DNA of 5,949 nucleotides from Promethearchaeia archaeon (lineage in GTDB: Archaea > Asgardarchaeota > Lokiarchaeia > Sigyniarchaeales > SOKP01), in NCBI GenBank assembly GCA_029856375.1, contig JAHQWX010000130.1, positions 1 to 5,949 on the forward strand. Direction: 5' to 3'. Shown here in pieces: positions 5,284 to 5,949 of the stretch (position 1 is the first letter of the stretch; each line of letters opens with the position of its first letter). The notes under the pieces are model-generated. The model was not told the origin of the DNA. It saw only the letters and a list, made by a program, of their open reading frames with translations, and made no database searches. The translations under genes were made by a program, and so were the position numbers.

Positions 5284-5299
5284 TGGGTATTATCACCCA
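5284..5299. promoter_or_regulatory. Inverted repeat TGGGT-N6-ACCCA, candidate operator
   Basis: TGGGT (5284-5288) and ACCCA (5295-5299) are perfect reverse complements around ATTATC. Short symmetric sites of this size are typical of dimeric archaeal regulators such as Lrp- or winged-helix-type proteins. It lies between the two divergent TATA-like boxes. No regulator gene is adjacent. Confidence 0.4.
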
Positions 5300-5302
5300 C
5301 AC

Positions 5303-5317
5303 TGAGACAACATCTCA
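5303..5317. promoter_or_regulatory. Inverted repeat TGAGA-N5-TCTCA, candidate operator
   Basis: TGAGA (5303-5307) and TCTCA (5313-5317) are perfect reverse complements around CAACA. The repeat ends 9 bp upstream of the TATA-like box of the plus-strand gene, where an activator or repressor would contact BRE and TFB. It begins 3 bp after the preceding inverted repeat but has a different half-site. Confidence 0.4.
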
Positions 5318-5326
5318 ACATTAAGC

Positions 5327-5335
5327 TTTAATATT
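5327..5335 (+). promoter_or_regulatory. TATA-like box giving a probably leaderless mRNA
   Basis: TTTAATATT at 5327-5335 is centred 26 bp upstream of ATG 5357, the usual distance from an archaeal TATA box to the transcription start. With no Shine-Dalgarno upstream of the ATG, the mRNA probably begins at or next to the start codon. Confidence 0.5.
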
Positions 5336-5356
5336 TTGTTATCAATATGTTTTGAT

Positions 5357-5949
5357 ATGGACAATCTAAATGCGATATCTTTTTCAGATGATATTTTAAG
5401 CTCTCAAATGGGTGCCGAAGACACTAATACTGAATGGTTGGGAATACCTAAGCACTTGTTAATGGAATGTGCGGGGTATTCATTCACTCAAAAAGTCGTT
5501 GAGTATTTTGACCTGAAGCCGTACGATAAAATAATTATCTTTGCGGGTTTAGGCAATAACGGTGGAGATAGTTTTGTCATTGCCCGGCATTTATCAAGTC
5601 TAAAGATGTATATAACACTTATATTAGTCGGTCCATCAGAAAAAATTCGAACTGATGAGGCCCGTCTTAATTGGAAAATCATAAATAATTTAGATTTGGC
5701 TATACAAATTAAAGTAATAGAAGATTCTTCGGAAATTAAGACCATTCTGCCCGAATTAGAAAAAAGCAATTTTAATTTAGTGATTGATGGGTTATTGGGA
5801 ACTGGTATTAAGGGGAAAATCAGAGAGCCAATATCGTCAGCAATAGAATCTATAAACCTTTTTCAATCTAAAGGTGTGAAGATCGCTTCCATAGATGTAC
5901 CATCTGGTATGGATCCAGATACCGGAAAAATATCAGATAAAGCAGTGAA
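5357..5949 (+). CDS. nnr: NAD(P)H-hydrate epimerase domain (YjeF_N / Nnr), 3' end outside window
   Basis: This enzyme interconverts the R and S forms of hydrated NAD(P)H so that a dehydratase can restore NAD(P)H, a cytosolic metabolite-repair step. The 197 visible codons cover nearly the whole epimerase domain. Residues 28-40 (LGIPKHLLMECAG) match the family's GIP...LME-AG helix. GLGNNGGDSF-VIARHL (64-79) is the nucleotide-binding GxGNNGGDG motif, with Ser where Gly is usual. VIDGLLGTGIKG (142-153) carries the conserved Asp144. DVPSGMDPDTG (180-190) is the signature DxPSG-D. I chose ATG 5357 because the conserved N-terminus begins within a few residues and the TATA box fits. Most archaeal homologues continue into an ADP- or ATP-dependent dehydratase (YjeF_C) domain. 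That part would lie past the right edge, so the bifunctional state is unknown. Confidence 0.93.
   Translation, partial: MDNLNAISFSDDILSSQMGAEDTNTEWLGIPKHLLMECAGYSFTQKVVEYFDLKPYDKIIIFAGLGNNGGDSFVIARHLSSLKMYITLILVGPSEKIRTDEARLNWKIINNLDLAIQIKVIEDSSEIKTILPELEKSNFNLVIDGLLGTGIKGKIREPISSAIESINLFQSKGVKIASIDVPSGMDPDTGKISDKAV

Larger units (their letters stand above)
5215..5356. promoter_or_regulatory. Divergent promoter region between the 149-aa gene and the NAD(P)HX epimerase gene
   Basis: These 142 bp hold the starts of both genes and no credible coding frame. For the plus-strand gene, the TATA-like box is at 5327-5335. For the minus-strand gene, an AT-rich box around 5242-5251 lies about 32 bp from the start codon, so its leader would be very short. 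Two small inverted repeats lie between the boxes. Confidence 0.55.

Noticed and set aside
5302..5307. CTGAGA, as in the core of TPP riboswitches
   Set aside because: The other conserved parts (the CTGA-T core and GAGG helix) are absent, and the motif lies upstream of the TATA-like box, so it would not be transcribed with the epimerase gene. It is part of an inverted repeat.
5488..5769. Minus-strand open frame opposite the epimerase gene
   Set aside because: The plus strand carries clear family motifs (GNNGGD, the Asp144 segment), so the antisense frame is a shadow.

Overview
This 5.9-kb window is AT-rich archaeal DNA, and I infer it comes from an Asgard lineage (Lokiarchaeia-like). Two tRNA genes carry short introns with bulge-helix-bulge (BHB) splice motifs. 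Starts are preceded by TATA-like boxes, and one gene looks leaderless. The dominant gene encodes a heavily N-glycosylatable surface protein that joins a right-handed beta-helix to Ig-like repeats of a style I associate with Asgard genomes. The domain-level call to archaea is well supported; the phylum is inference.

Layout, left to right. (1) 2-262 (+): 3' end of a gene whose product ends in a C-x2-C...C-x2-C zinc ribbon. (2) 334-534 (+): a 66-residue all-helical protein. (3) 602-4399 (+): a 1265-residue membrane-anchored surface protein with an N-terminal signal or anchor, a NosD/PbH1-type beta-helix, seven beta-sandwich modules, one C-terminal membrane helix and a lysine-rich tail. (4) 4400-4519: an AT-rich promoter region with no gene. 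(5) 4520-4615 and 4635-4760 (+): tRNA-Thr(GGT) and tRNA-Met(CAT), 19 nt apart and probably one transcript. (6) 4765-5214 (-): an unrecognised 149-residue protein ending tail-to-tail 4 bp from tRNA-Met. (7) 5215-5356: a divergent promoter region with two adjacent small inverted repeats. (8) 5357 to the edge (+): the NAD(P)HX epimerase (YjeF_N) domain, truncated by the window.

The most interesting part is the tRNA pair. Each gene has an intron inside the D-arm, 23 nt in tRNA-Thr (after G22) and 18 nt in tRNA-Met (after A21). tRNA-Met also has a canonical 33-nt intron at 37/38. Hand folding shows the same arrangement at both D-arm introns: the central 4-bp BHB helix uses the D-loop bases around G18-G19, which the mature tRNA needs for its elbow. 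Unspliced precursors should therefore be unable to form the D-loop/T-loop contact. The tRNA-Met also has an A54-T55-C56-G57 T-loop, a feature known from eukaryotic initiator tRNAs, although its acceptor and anticodon stems are not initiator-like.

The protein genes show no obvious shared pathway. The surface protein, the tRNA pair and the NAD(P)H-repair gene look like neighbouring independent units rather than one operon. I see no transposon, CRISPR array or defence cassette.
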